This document shows, one piece after another, positions 11,001 to 23,887 of a stretch of 64,000 nt of DNA (positions are counted from its first letter, which is position 1; every line of letters begins with the position of its first letter). The position numbers and the translations under genes were made by a program. This DNA is from Sthenelais limicola (Eukaryota > Annelida > Polychaeta > Phyllodocida > Sigalionidae): positions 40,981,744 to 41,045,743 of the forward strand of contig OW804096.1 of NCBI GenBank assembly GCA_942159475.1, read 5' to 3'. Below the pieces are notes generated by a model. The model ran no database searches. It saw only the letters and a list, made by a program, of their open reading frames with translations, and was not told where the DNA came from.

Positions 11001-13490
11001 AGACTTTTTCGCTCATAAAGAAGCGTACGGCTTGACTTGGTGATACACAACTGATTTTCAGGAATGTCTACATGCCGTTCTTATACCACAATTCTCTCTT
11101 GTCACACATTTTAATGGCAAAGCTGTGACCCTATGCGTGTCTTGTCTGGTGAGTGTTCACCAACACTCGCATAATTTACCTAGTAATCTGCTGTGTTGAC
11201 CCCTCAGCTGATCTCGAAACGGAGAGAGGGAGAGGAAGAGTCAGAGAGAGAGAGAGAGAAGAAAGAGAGGATAGGGCTGTTTGCAGCCATTTAAAAAAAG
11301 TGTCCGTCCATCTTTGTACGTTTCTGTGGTAACTTTAAATCCTTCCTTTCAAGTTGCTTCGTGAAATACGATAAATTGATTTTGTAATTTTCCTTCCTCC
11401 GTCCAATACTTCTAGTGGTTGTTTTTATGTCCATAGAGGAACTTGCCCTGCTCTTGTTTGGCTTTCCGTGCGATGGCTTGCAATTTTGTACTCTCCCCCA
11501 ACATTCACGCTATTTTGTTTTCTTCTTTTTTTTTCGTTTGCAATGGACGGGACCAATAAGCGTTATGCATTTACATCAAGTTATAACTTACCCCCATGCT
11601 TTATAGCATGAAGGCAAGGGCAAGACCCGATGCAACAGAAACAAAACTGACCATTGCTGTAGAGGAGGCACCGCTGTCTCCTGAAATGGAAATTAATTAA
11701 TTATAATTAGTAAATAAAATATGACAGAAACATTGCATAGCCCTATATTTATCTATATTTCATTGCTTGGACATTTAATGGAAACGATTATGAGTTTCTA
11801 TGGTAAACACTGTGTTTTATTATATATATAATCTTTCGTTTTTCATACACGACAGCTGGTACTATTTTGAGATGACTTCAAATAATTTAATTTTTATCCA
11901 TTAAACACAAAAGGAAAGACACAGACATATTACAAACAAAAGTAAACACACAATTAGGTCAACATAAAACACAAGGAAATAATAGCCGATAACAAAACAT
12001 TAGACCTGTATACAGAGATTAATTTATACGGAAGGGGATGGAAGATTGGGGGTGCAGTATGCACTCGGCGTCGCCACAGTTTAAAGAAGTTAACATTTGG
12101 CAAAAACAATTGCAATTATTATATCCATTTGAAAGGCATATATGATCCAACCATTAATTGAAATCAAATTTTGTATATTCTGCCATAGTCTAAAGCCTCG
12201 GTGTATTTATTTACCCTTTTAACATCAACGTGTCGTGCACATGGGAACTACTACAAGTGATGATCTATTAGATGTAGAAATGCCTGAGTTGCATTGTTGA
12301 ATGCTGTTGCTGGCTCACACATCCTATAACTCATGAACTTTTGCTCATGCCTGAGGAAGGGTAGCCCTATTGAGATGGCTGTCATAGTAGTACATGCCAA
12401 CGCCCTTCTATAACATATCCCCTGCCTGGCTTCCACTGGGTATCTTTAGACATATTAACATTAACATGAATAATATCCAGTCCAGGTCCTAGGAATAGGT
12501 GCTGCTCTGCCAAAAAGTCCGCCACTCTTTTATGCATGGAACGATTTGTGATTCATAATACACGAGTCTGCCCCTTTCATAACAACGATCTCAGCTCTTG
12601 TGGGGTCAAGAGAATATGATCTGCTGCCAGGCACATATTAAAAAACTTTCTCTTTAGTCCTCTGGTTTTTTGTTCTCCGATTGCTACCTCCGGCCTACTT
12701 ATGACTATATCTTGTGTTTTATTGTTCCAGCTCTGCAAGGGTTATTCTATGAGTTTCTGCTTCTACGTTATATACCGTGTGGGCATTTATGTTTCTTAGC
12801 CCATGGGAAATACCAACAATATATCAAGAATGACTCGGTGTTTAGTACAAGATCGTTCCACATAATATGGAGATAGCTCCGTTCCAACTTTTTTATCGTT
12901 ATCATTCTGCTGGAAAGGGTGACATGATTCTAGGAAAAGTCCGCTGTCCATCTCAAAGAAAGTCTCATCTCAGTTAGGACTTGGACCAGCGAAGATAACA
13001 GAAGTTTTAAAATAACTACCTCTTATGTAAAGACTTTTCTCAAAACATGTTACTCATCGTCAAGATAATCTCTTTCAATGTGTTATCTCGGTCCCATGCA
13101 TATATATATTCTTTCTGATCGCTCACAATATGGCCTTTTGCACACATATGGGCGTATGAATATTCTGGTCCATCAAGATATGGCCAACTTGGACACGTTC
13201 TCGTCGAATTGATGGGGGGTTTGTGGCATATGGCTCCCACACAGATTGCGATATTATTATACAGCAGTCGGGCTTTGCATGTTAATAAATCATAGCTTAT
13301 AGTGATTTTTGCCAAATACGATTCTTCCTCGATGTTACATTTGCCTATCTAAAATGTAACGTATTATAACTATGATATTTTCAGTTCACAAGGAAATACA
13401 TAAACAATTTGGCATCAGTAAATTGACAAACATTCCCAAGTAATTCCAAAACTAGGAACACACAATGTCAAATAGGATAAACACAAATGT
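8057..13490. other. Long stretch without a supported gene
   Basis: AT-rich sequence with several short ORFs under 95 codons, none with a recognisable domain or signal peptide. A GA-rich simple tract lies at about 11221-11265. Part of the first few hundred bases may be the 5' UTR of the LINE. Confidence 0.45.
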
Positions 13491-13851
13491 GATGTGTTTT
13501 AGGAAAATGAGTCACAATTAAGTTGCAAGAATTGGATTTTGAGATATCGATCATCATAGTAAACATTGGGACAGCTAACAAATATTTCCATATTTTCAGT
13601 TTGATATTGTTTTATTTTTTGCAATATTTCTGGGTGGACAATTACTAGAAAAGTAGCTAAATAGACTCTATAGGATGACCTTAGAAATGCATGGATATAT
13701 TTAATTCAATGTCCTGCAATTTGGTGCATGTCACTAAGAGTGATAAACCCTTAAAAATCTGAACATTCCAATAAAGAGATCTTATAAATTAATTCCTTTG
13801 AAAAACATCCATTTTTTTTGCGACTTGTGACTCATTTTCCTTAAACACATC
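13491..13851 (+). mobile_element. MITE family C, complete copy
   Basis: 361 bp with terminal inverted repeats: the left end reads GATGTGTTTTAGGAAAATGA and continues GTCACAA; the right end is its near-exact reverse complement (about 27 of 28 positions). A second, 5'-truncated copy lies at about 30329-30628. Non-coding; transposase family unknown. Confidence 0.75.
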
Positions 13852-14620
13852 CCAATATACATAAATGGCATCAAGTCAACAAGGAGAATATCATGCTCAT
13901 GGAGATACACATGTATAAGGAATGATGAAGGACGTATAAAAGGCATTTTATGAATTACCAAGTAAAACGGGCAAATTGGCAAAGTAGGAATAATGCATTT
14001 ACTCCCCTCAAACAATACAGCAATAATTGATGGAGGGAAAGCATTAGTTTTTAGTATCTCTTTATGGGATGATAGTAGATGTATACATGTAAGTTGGTTT
14101 CTCATCAGCCAACAATGCATGGATCGTTTGAGGACCACTATAGCAAAACCTTTATGGGTATATTTGGTAGAGAAAAAGATGAGATCTTGCTGAAAAATGT
14201 AGGCTTGATTATTTACTGATTAGTGTGTGTGGAATTGTGATACAAGGGCAGGTAAATGGTGTCTTGGTACTGTTTAGGGAACATCCTTGTCAGGTGCCTT
14301 CTCTACACAAAATACCTCACAAATACACGTCAAGGTAGAACTTCTGACATTCTACTCTGACCATTATTTAGGATGGTACATGAATCATCGGATTAACGTC
14401 TTATTCAGTCGAACTGGTAATAACAATTCCGTATTATAAGAGCAAGAAGATCAGCGTTACCAGAAAATTGATTTTAGAGTCCATGAAGTCAGAAGTTCTC
14501 ACTTGCAATTTGCTATTTATCTAAATTTGCTAAAATAATGGCGACAAAATCTTCGTGGTGATGCATCCATAGGGAAGGGTAACACTTCGGTTGATACGGG
14601 ATCTACAAAAGGGCGGCATG
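13852..14620. other. No gene seen
   Basis: AT-rich spacer between the MITE and the acidic-protein gene. The open frames here are short and compositionally random. Confidence 0.4.
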
Positions 14621-14621
14621 A

Positions 14622-15095
14622 CTAGTGTGTCATCATCGTTTTCTGAACTTCACCATCAGTCTTGGTGCCATGGGTTTCTTCGACACTCTCTGGTTTCTCC
14701 TCGCCTTCGCCGTCATGTGTATTGTCGTCATCGTCATCGTCGTCGTCTTTATCGGCGTCCGGATTGGCACCTTCGGCTTCCGCATGGTCCGCCGTCTCTT
14801 TTGCCTCACCCTCCTCCTTTACATCGTCATCCTCTCCATTCTCTTCTCCTTTTGGCTCTGCTGTTCCTGTATGGCCATTATCATCATCATCGTCGTCGTC
14901 GTCGTCAGTGTCCTCTCCCTTTGGCGCTGCTGTCCCTTCGTGGGCACCGTTATCGTCGTCATGGTCGGCGACATCGTCATCATTGCCATTTTCCGCCGTT
15001 CCATCAGACATTGGCATTTCATCTTTTTGATGATCATTGGCTAGAGTTGCGTAGGCTAGGCCTAGCACAAGTAGTCCTAATAATACCAGCCTCAT
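14622..15095 (-). CDS. Secreted Asp/Glu-rich acidic protein
   Basis: 157 residues, one exon. Residues 1-19 (MRLVLLGLLVLGLAYATLA) form a clear signal peptide. The mature part is almost entirely Asp, Glu, Gly, Ala and Lys, with runs of eight or nine Asp and an internal repeat (AHEGTAAPKGED and HTGTAEPKGEEN). No folded domain is visible. A TATATATAGG box sits upstream at 15221-15230. Such chains bind Ca2+ or mineral surfaces in some marine animals, but the sequence alone does not show that role. The plus-strand ORFs over the same bases are shadows of the repetitive GAY codons. A second small secreted gene lies 450 bp upstream on the same strand. Real gene likely; function unknown. Confidence 0.7.
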   Translation of the reverse strand: MRLVLLGLLVLGLAYATLANDHQKDEMPMSDGTAENGNDDDVADHDDDNGAHEGTAAPKGEDTDDDDDDDDDNGHTGTAEPKGEENGEDDDVKEEGEAKETADHAEAEGANPDADKDDDDDDDDNTHDGEGEEKPESVEETHGTKTDGEVQKTMMTH

Positions 15096-15220
15096 TTCTA
15101 GTATCTGTTCAGCTTTTTACCCTATTTTAAAACAGGATAATTGAATTAATCATGTATCAATCGAAAACATGGCCATATATATGTACGACCACCTCTGATG
15201 AAAGAAAGTGTGGCGTATCG

Positions 15221-15230
15221 CCTATATATA
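15221..15230 (-). promoter_or_regulatory. TATA box of the acidic-protein gene
   Basis: TATATATAGG on the minus strand, about 130 bp upstream of the start codon at 15095, which fits a short 5' UTR. No other promoter element was identified. Confidence 0.5.
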
Positions 15231-15545
15231 GCTGCATGCGTCGCTTTTCCTGCTAGATCCACAAAAGAGCAAGGTTGAATTGAATAACTGAATCTCCAGT
15301 CAACTAATAGTATCGGCTGTTGGAGAGAAAGAACCCTTACTTCTCTGCCACCACCACTACTGCCAGGACCTTATGTGAAATAAAATACACGATGCTTCCA
15401 CCTGGGATTCAAATTATTCGCTAAAAATTAAATAGTCAATCACTGGAGCTGTGTACTGCCACTCAATCCACGAGGCCGACGCCTGAAAAAGAGAACTAGT
15501 AATTAGTGGCGGCTATTATGACCCATTTCTGATTTGTCCTGACTG

Positions 15546-15704
15546 TCAATCATGATTGATAGGGTTACCTGCAGTTGTAGTTCCCTCCGCTTCTGGGGCA
15601 GCTGATGCCTCTGCTTCTCCTTCTGGTTCTGGGGTGGAGGATTCTTGCGCTTGGCTAAGGTAAACGAAGCCAACGACGAGGAGAGCAACGAGCCACAGCT
15701 TCAT
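15546..15704 (-). CDS. Small secreted Pro/Glu/Ala-rich peptide (possibly only a first exon)
   Basis: 52 residues from the ATG at 15704, chosen because it opens directly on a strong signal peptide (MKLWLVALLVVGFVYLSQAQ); an upstream in-frame ATG at 15752 would bury it. The mature part is 32 residues rich in Glu, Pro, Ser, Thr and Ala. The frame ends at TGA, but CAG followed by GTAACC just before the end could be a splice donor, in which case this is exon 1 of a longer gene. Composition and orientation resemble the acidic gene downstream, so the two may be related. No domain recognised. Confidence 0.5.
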   Translation of the reverse strand: MKLWLVALLVVGFVYLSQAQESSTPEPEGEAEASAAPEAEGTTTAGNPINHD

Positions 15705-16692
15705 CTTGATGTCAAATTTAACGTTTCCCTCACCTACAGCCATAATTACCACATCAAAAAAAAGAATGTGAGGAATTGTGTTCGATAGGATTGAGTAACA
15801 GTAATGGAGTGTTCATGCAAAACCTATTTTGCACTCTACTTGCTTGGGTCACTGGCGACTACTTATGAAAGGGTGGATTGGAACGAATTCAAATTTCAAT
15901 GAACTTTGATGAAATTTCAGAATTAATATCATTACTATCATAAGGTGACACACGGGTTTGTTGTATAAATGTTACATTTCATGCTAATCGTTAAAATAAA
16001 GAGGAGTATATTGCGGGAAACGTTACTATTTCACCTTATAAGTTAAGCCTAACATAAATACAGGGTAAATAACTCGTTGGTTTCAGTCACTTTATTGCAC
16101 AATATTGCACTTTATTGCACACTATTGCACGATCGAGAGTCACTTAGAATATTGCACTCGTGCAATATTCTAAGTGACTGTTTATTGTATATATATATGT
16201 TTTTAATGATATAAATAGAAAACATTTTTCGGTCAGAAAGTTGAATTTCGGCCGTAAACTTAGTAAAAACGCATTGGTTGTCATGACTACCACCCGTAAT
16301 TATAAATAATTAACTCACTATTGAAATACGCACTGTGCATAACTCACTCTAGCTACGTTGTTTTCAGAGCAATGCTAGTATAATAACGTTTAATAATTCA
16401 AAATCCCAGACCGTCAATGATCCAAAATTCAAAAATAAATGATAATGACTCCCCATCAGACGTGGAATTAATAGACCCATCGATGTATATATTTGGGGCT
16501 GACGCAGCAACTAATTGTGACGTAATGTACCTGCATCATGAGGACCAATCAACGGCCCGCAACTATTACGTCACTCGTTCCACCTGGACAGTTGGTCCAT
16601 TATTCAACCTGCGCCTGAGCTGCATAGAGGTACATGCTATTTGTAAATTTTCAATCTTTCTTTAGCTGTTGTTGTCGATAACGCTATTTGTA
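15705..16692. other. Spacer without a supported gene; holds a 42-bp palindrome
   Basis: Contains several TATTGCAC repeats (16090-16130) leading into the palindrome at 16138-16179. An 82-codon ORF at 16417 has no recognisable features. Confidence 0.4.
16138..16179. repeat. Near-perfect 20+20 bp palindrome
   Basis: AGTCACTTAGAATATTGCAC, a 2-base spacer, then its exact reverse complement. The left flank repeats the ATTGCAC and CAGTCACTT words, so it may be the core of a foldback repeat. It could extrude as a cruciform or form an RNA hairpin. Confidence 0.85.
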
Positions 16693-16838
16693 AGTGCCAT
16701 TACGATTCCATTAAGACCGCAAAATGTCATTATAATCCCATTAGAACGTCTAGTCCTAGGCGAGGAAACCGATGAGCGAAGTAGGCGTCCAATCACTGAC
16801 ATACCATTCTTATCTGATCTGAGGGTTTGGGCCTAGAC
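16693..16838 (-). mobile_element. MITE family A, copy 2 (truncated)
   Basis: Carries the family interior (AATCCCATTAGAACGTC, GCGAAGTAGGCGTCCAATCA, CTTATCTGATCTGAGGG) and the end GGGCCTAGACTG, but lacks the other terminus. Confidence 0.65.
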
Positions 16839-17201
16839 TGGAAAGTGGTTGGTCTGTATGCAACCGGGTAATGCACCTGGAAACCCAGCAAAGCAAATTA
16901 AATTGGCGCCAAGTGGGATTGCTACATCGCATTCATATATGCAGCGCATTTTACCTGTAGCCCTCGACCCTTCACTGGAAATCCCGCCCATGTGAAATGT
17001 AGACACATCACAGCTTTCAACAGCTCGATTTTTCATTCTTTTCAATCAATGACCAGCCCCGCCCTGACTATTATTCCCAGCAGTGAGGTTTTTAATTGTT
17101 CTTATTATTTATTATAACTATTATAAATAGTAATTAAAAATGCGCCGCCCCTACAAGGAAAGGGGATTTTTCTCATAATAATGTTGGTTGTCCACATATA
17201 T

Positions 17202-17417
17202 AGTCTAGGCTCGAAGCCTCTCAGATCAGATAAGAATGGTATGTCAGCGATTGGACGCCTACTGCGCTAATGGCTTTTCGGGACCAGGAGTACCCATCCC
17301 GATGGCATTATAATAGTATTTAGCGGTCCTAATGGGAATTATAATAGCATGTTAAGGTTAAGAGCGAGAGGTTTTCCCTCAGTTTGAAGGGACCCTCTCA
17401 ACTTTGAGCCTAGACTG
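17202..17417 (+). mobile_element. MITE family A, copy 3
   Basis: Full-length copy from AGTCTAGGCTCGAAGCCTC to TTTGAGCCTAGACTG. The flanks do not show a clean 4-bp duplication. Confidence 0.75.
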
Positions 17418-19183
17418 GATAAGTAAATTGAAATATAATAGCCCTTCTACTGTCAGGAGATAAGTGCTTTCTTTGCATAGTGAACCAGAGAAGATTTCTG
17501 AGCCTGCATCCAGTTTACCATGATCAATCTGCTCAGTCCCATCAAACATGGGCCTGACGCAAACCGCTCGAAACAAAAGACTTGCACACACACAAAACCT
17601 TTACTCTTTTCCGAGCGGTTTTCTATGCGATAATAATTCCATATTTAGCGTATGTTACAGACCGAGCGAAATTACATATATAAAAAGGGAATTTTAAGGA
17701 ACCTTGATTGAGATATATTTGAGTGAAAAATAGAAAATGCAATCGATATAGTGATGCATGCCTGGCCGTGTTTATAATATTACACAGAGCTTGCAATTTT
17801 CCTTTCATTGCTGCATGTGGGTTGATGTGTATAAAGTCAATGATTGATTCTTTTTATAGAAGGCTGACTGGCTGTCTGACCTTCTGGTCACCCCGTAGAG
17901 GCAAATATTCCAGCAATACCAGGGGTGAGTTGGCACATCTGTCTCCAGTGCTGAGTTGAGTGGGCAGCATGAGAGATAAGCCAATTATGTAGGTAATTGA
18001 TAACCTATTGAAAAGACATTTATCATTGGAGCAAATATTGTTTTCCCCTCTGCAGCCTGGTTCATTGATGACCATGGATATATTATATGCACAAGGCGAG
18101 CATTTTTCAACAACATGCAGGTCACTTCTCACCCACAATCCTGATGCTTTTTACACCGAATTCCGATTTCATTAATGTGATTCTGTGGTTATAAGGTGAT
18201 TCGGTCAGGTGAGTTAATTTCTTAAGAGAAGAATGACCTTTATATCCGATTGTCAATTTCTAAAACATGAATGGTGACATTGTTGAGCTCATGTGAATTA
18301 CCATGTTTGGTTCACACAAAAATTGAAGTATGTCTTGCACATTGCATTGGGTTGGGGCGGGGCAGGGGCGGGGCAGGGGCAGGGGCAGGGGCAGGGGCAG
18401 GGGCAGGGGCAGGGGCGAGGTAAGCGTCCCATGCAGCCATGTGTCATACAAACCGAGGGGAAATGATAAAGGGGTATGACAGAGTACACGACGTCCCGTA
18501 TGATAATGTTTGTGTATGAACAGTACACTCTTAGCTTGAGTGTTTTTCCCGAGTTGCTCTTGAGTTGAGCCCAGGGGTAACTCTTTATCTCAGGAAGACC
18601 AGGTAGCTCGACATAACACCCGGGTCCTCGGCCTTTAGCCAACAGTTCGGGTGTAGGGCTAGACTTTTTGGCTCTAAGTCCCCCTCTGCCCTCTATATTG
18701 GCATTGCCTCCTAACGACCTTAGACATGGACTGGACGAAGCACTGTTGATAGTGCTCAAAGGGCATTTTTTTAAATAATCCCCACGGTAAAACAGTCATA
18801 TAAATGCATGTCAATAAATGTTTCCTGCTTGCCACTTCAATGAGGGAGCTTTTGCCGGATATCTTTATGGGGACACGACCCGGTGGACAACGTTAGGTAT
18901 AATCTATGGAAATATTCGTCCCGCCACTAATTCTGTTTTATTCATGGACTAGGATTAGCTTCTGTACTATTAATGGGTCTAGAAAGATCAGCTATAATAA
19001 GAAAGATGAACGCTCCCATTTCAACCACGCCCAATCTCCTGTTCATTTATGTTTTTTGCTTTTTGTTTTGAGTACATTTCTGTCAATCCTATAATAGCTT
19101 GCCATCATATCAGTTGCAGTATCATGCACCATCCACGTTTTATGATTCAATCTAGATGTTTTCCTCGATGAAGACTATATTTA
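17418..19183. other. No supported gene; contains a GGGGCA microsatellite
   Basis: A 153-codon minus-strand frame (18759-18298) runs through the GGGGCA repeat and has no recognisable domain. I do not support it as a gene. Confidence 0.4.
18354..18417 (+). repeat. (GGGGCA)n minisatellite
   Basis: About ten units of GGGGCA/GGGGCG. On the minus strand it reads Pro-rich in several frames, which creates false ORFs. Confidence 0.9.
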
Positions 19184-19392
19184 CAGTCTAGGCTCAGAGG
19201 TGAGATAGTTCCTCAAAGCCGATGAAAAGCCTCTTGTTCCTAACCGCAAAATGACATTAGAATCCCATTAGGACGCCTACTTCAAGACCGGGAAGCCATT
19301 AGCGCAACATGGGAGTCCAATCATGCGTCCAATCACTGAGATACCATTCTTATCGGATCTGAGAGGCTAGCCGTGAGTGTGAGTCTAGATTG
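19184..19392 (-). mobile_element. MITE family A, copy 4
   Basis: Starts CAGTCTAGGCTCAGAGG and ends GAGTCTAGATTG; flanked by TTTA at 19180-19183 and 19393-19396 (4-bp target-site duplication). Confidence 0.8.
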
Positions 19393-19516
19393 TTTATAAA
19401 ATAGGGGCCAAATTATGCACGATCAATACAATGGGGAGTCGCCCTTCATTGGGCAAACAATACTACCTGGACCTGTCTGATTACATGGACCTAAAAGGTC
19501 TGTGATATGCATCTAG

Positions 19517-19721
19517 CAGCCTAGGCTCACAGCCTTTCTGATCAGATAAGAATGGTATGTCAGTGATTGGACGCCAATGGCTTTTTGGGCCCAGGAGTAG
19601 GCGTCCTAATGGGATTATAATAGTATGTTGCAGGCCTAATGGGATTATAATGACATTTTGCGGTTTCAAGCGTGAGGCTTTCCCACAGTTTGAAGGGACT
19701 CGCAACTTTAAGTCTTGACTG
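19517..19721 (+). mobile_element. MITE family A, copy 5
   Basis: Starts CAGCCTAGGCTCACAGCC and ends AAGTCTTGACTG; flanked by CTAG at 19513-19516 and 19722-19725. It lies 124 bp from copy 4, so the family clusters here. Confidence 0.8.
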
Positions 19722-20621
19722 CTAGTATCAGTATATCAGTATATATGTGCAATCTAGGCTAGCCAGCATCGTGTGTGATCTCAGATCAACATGTATTGCC
19801 CAAGCAGAAACAGAAAGCTGGCCGCTGGCTCTGGGAAATGTAACTACCACTCCATCCATACTCGGGACGGTATCATTCATATTCGCAGTGTATTATTTAG
19901 AAATCATACACGTAGGCCTCCATCTGGCTTTTTCTCTAATGTTCTTGCGCGCATGGCATTTTAGCAGTCTGAGTCAGCATGGTCATGCAGGAAGGAGGCC
20001 GAGTTTCCCATGTTCTGGCATTCCAGGGGGCAGAGGGAAAAACTGATATAAACTGTCTATAAAGGAAGGGAGAGCTACAGTATTTTCCTACCCAAAACTC
20101 CAGACCTTGGCCCTATTACCCCCACCCACCCACGCACCCAACCCCCTCCCCTTACCACCGTCCTAGTTCTAGACATTATCTGTACTTTGTTCACATTCAT
20201 AGAACTTCCCCACAAAACAGTTTACAGTTACTTATAATCCCATGACTAGGTTTAATTAACTGCATTGCATTGCATAATTGCTCCCAATCACCCACCACCC
20301 AACCCACCCACCCACCCAACCCACACTCCCACACTCAAATGATCCAAGCGACCTGTGCTCAGTAAATCAATAGCATCAGGAAGTGTCCAAAGACATTTCA
20401 CCAGGGGCTTTGCCTGCTGCTGGTAGAAATGGTTCCCATCCCATAACTTGCCCAGGTTCCAGGTCGGTATTTAGTTTTTATGTGGCCTACTTGCCAGCAC
20501 CAAATGCTCGAGCACGTTCCCTGCACGCCTGCCTGCACGGGAAGCATTGGTGGCAGGCGTCATGCTGATTCAACGGCTTCAGTCCCCAGGCATGCAACTA
20601 TACTACATCCCTCATATATAT
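19722..20621. other. No gene seen; CCCACC-rich tracts
   Basis: Short C-rich tracts of ACCC/CACC near 20117-20155 and 20288-20330. No ORF with support. Confidence 0.4.
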
Positions 20622-20852
20622 GGGTGAAATCGCCAAAAATGTAATTCATCTTCACCAATCCTCTCAAATAACCCAAATCTACGATCAAATTGATGTTCAA
20701 AACTCAGTTCAACCTACCCAATCATATTGTTTGAATCAAGGCAATATCAAATATACCCAAATATACGTAGTATTTATCATTTTTCAGACTAATTTAGCAG
20801 AATTTACTAAATGTATCGACCTGCCGATTGTACATTTTTAAAGATCTGACCC
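20622..20852 (+). mobile_element. MITE family B, copy 2
   Basis: Starts GGGTGAAATCGCC, ends AAGATCTGACCC; flanked by ATAT on both sides (20618-20621 and 20853-20856). Confidence 0.8.
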
Positions 20853-23800
20853 ATATATAGCTTCCATAACAAATTCATGAGTGTGTTTGTAATTACTCTG
20901 TAATTGCCCTCGTGCATTATGGTTACTTTGTTTTAAGCCTAATGACTTCTTAATTTGTGACCTTATTTCTTTTTTAAGTTTTAATCTTAAACACTCGATG
21001 CATGTTCCTCGTTTTATTAATTGGTACGTGCCCGTGTGTGCGTGGAACTGTTTTTTTTCTCTTAATTCAGTTTCATTTTCATTTTTATAACTTTTTATAC
21101 TGTTCCTTGTATTGTCTGTCGACCTAGTGAGTTTCGAACGGGCAGCTTGTAAACGAGTTTCTATACACCGTAGTTCAAAGAGATAATACATATGACGGAC
21201 TTTTACTGAACATTCAATTACTTCTTTATTTATTATTTTAAAAAAAAGGTTCTACAACTATTTAACAGAATCTGAAATGTCAATTTAAAAACGATTGTCA
21301 TGAGTTGTTATGGTTTCGTAGCCAAGTTTTAACCCCTATTCTTGCTCCTTGAGATCTTGAATCTTCATTTAAATTAACAAGAACCCTAGCTACCGCCGAA
21401 TATCTATCATTAAAAAGTGTTCTTTCTTCACAGCAGTATGTCCCCAATAAACAACATCGGCATGTGTGTGATTTTTTCCACTCCCAGTTGTGACAGAGTA
21501 AAAGGCCAACAACGTCAACTATCAAAAAAATCTCCCTCGCAACCTGAGCACATGCATGGGAGGGAGCACATATTAAGCGACGCCTCCTGTCTGTAGTCTG
21601 TGGATACGAAGACAAGATGGGAAAAGCTGTTGGCGAACCCATAAGGAGGCAAAGAAACATAAATGCTAGGCGGACCAGACACGAGTAGAGAGCCGGCGGC
21701 TCCTGTGTATGGCCTGTTGCAAAGAATATATCACAATATGGGCCATATGGTTCTCCCAACATTTTGCAAAACCTCGATCTGCTGCTAGCCCGGCCTCCCA
21801 TGCATGTGCTAATATTTTGAACAATATCAGACATTGACATTGATTAAAAGTTAGTCGTTATGGAACTATCGTACTGCTGCATTAGTTATACCAGTACCTT
21901 ATCAATATTGATTAAAAGTTAGTCGTTATGGAACTACCGTACTGTTGCATTAGTTATACCAGTACATTATTATTTATTTAAAGCATTCATAGTTACTTAT
22001 GATGACTTTTATGGGATTAACTAATGTGCTTATTAATATTTCGGTTAAAGCATTTACATTAACTTAGCATTAAAAGTGCTAATGTAAAAGTCATGCTTAT
22101 GCATGCACTCATGATCCATAGCCTGATTTTTCCCCATATATATATATAATAATATGCATGGGCATAGATTGTCAACCATTATCTCAACGTATGTCTGCAT
22201 CATATATATAGTTGTATGCTACGGTGGATTTAGTTAATAATTCAACGGATGTCACAAAGGATGGGTGGATGGATGAAAAATACCTATCCCATTCCAAATG
22301 GGGAAGTACATGTATGGATGAACGATGAGTTTCCTCCAAGACCATTAGTAATCTGCATGTTCAGCGGTGTCTCATTCACCTATTGTTGGTCCGGCAGAAT
22401 ATGGTTAGTACGGACTGAACATGGTCATGGTAAAAGTTGAACTGGCTATCCAACATTAAATGACTGCGTCCGCCTACTCATTGTGCCTCGACAAATGACT
22501 TCTGGGATCCATATTAAATATTAATGCAATGAATAGAAGTAAACTAGGGATGCAGAGCGTTACGTACTTTCTATGCAAATACGAGGGGAACAATACATAC
22601 GGTAGACCCTATGTACATACATCAGGGGAGAGGGATGTCGCCCATGGTTTAAATCGAAAACAAATTTATTGACACTTAATTGAATCAATATTCTAGTAGT
22701 TGCACTGCGGGAGCGTCCTCGGATATTACCGAGGCAGGCGGCGAATCTGTTCAATGAATGAAATGGTAAAAGTCCAATGTATGTATGTGTTTCAGTATTT
22801 ATGGCCAAAGTAATAGGCATCCTTTTTGCTACCGTTGGTCGGACACACATGAAACGATTCCCATCGCGACCAAGGTTTTTTTTATACTTTAGGTAATGGG
22901 AAGCGTTTAGATGACATATCGATGCTGAGATGGTCGTTTGATCTGGCACCGTTGGAAAAGCCAGGTGCGGTACACATTTTTGGCGCACCCATCTAATTCG
23001 AACGCGAGGCTTCCTCGTCTCTGGATATGTGAGCAAGCACACACACAGACACTGGCTGGCCACAAGCTAGCCATAATTAATCTAATCATTCGCGATCAAA
23101 GTACTCTTTCATCTTAAACTCCGCTTTAAATACGATGACATTTTAAACCAGGAAGAAAAGGCAGAACCTGTTTTGCCCAAATATGTGTAGGGTTCTTTTT
23201 TTACCATCTCCCTATGAATACAAATTCATCAGACCTAGCTGTTCGAGAGTCTGCTTAATGATGATGACGAATTCCATTGCATCGGGATAAATGTAAAAAA
23301 AAAAGTGAGAGAGACAGCAATGGCGATGGTGTCGCAGTGTCAACCTGGATACTGCTGGTGCTGAAGAATAATAATCTGGGTCATCTGGGTTGCCTCGCCC
23401 ATCTTTTTATTTTCTTTCTCTTTTCTTTTTGGGTATAGATCTAGGCAGGAAATGCCACGAAGTTATAACCATCATCATCATCCGCCATAAGCATATTCTT
23501 CTCCAGAGCACATACAGATTCAAATAATAAAAAATTCAAGAACTATCATACAGAGAAGATAAATAAAATATAAATGTAGTACGCCTCATGTATTTAGAAT
23601 AGTTTTAAGCTATATGCTCATCCTCCTCTGTTCTATAAATGCAATACGCCTTTAATGTAACTTAAATAGTTCTAAGCATTTTACTTCCTACTCTTTTTTA
23701 TTATGTTCTCTTCCCTCTTCGCTTATGCATCGGTCCATTTCTTTCAGAAACCTTTTTTTCAGAACCGTGTAAACCATTTTGAGCAGAATCACAAAATAAA

Positions 23801-23887
23801 GAATCCTTTCAGTTCAATCCGAGGGAGTATGCTTACACTGAGAGAGGCCTTGTTAATAACGTGTTTAGCGTCGGTATATATGCATTA
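20853..23887. other. No supported gene; long but unrecognised minus-strand ORFs
   Basis: Minus-strand frames of 117 (21191-20838), 180 (21840-21298) and 167 codons (23063-22560) are longer than expected by chance in AT-rich DNA but show no domain, signal peptide or splice context I recognise. The 180-codon frame is followed upstream by a duplicated 67-bp unit. They could be decayed repeat genes. Confidence 0.3.
21838..21970 (+). repeat. 67-bp tandem duplication
   Basis: Two near-identical copies of a unit with ATTGATTAAAAGTTAGTCGT, TATGGAACTA and GTTATACCAGTAC, differing at a few positions. Confidence 0.9.

Noticed and set aside
14591..15130. Plus-strand ORFs (179, 139 and 122 codons) rich in His/Arg, Ile/Val or Ser
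   Set aside because: They are antisense or frame shadows of the Asp-codon repeat of the minus-strand secreted gene, which alone has a signal peptide.
18298..18759. 153-codon minus ORF with Pro-rich tail
   Set aside because: The tail is the GGGGCA microsatellite and the rest has no recognisable feature.
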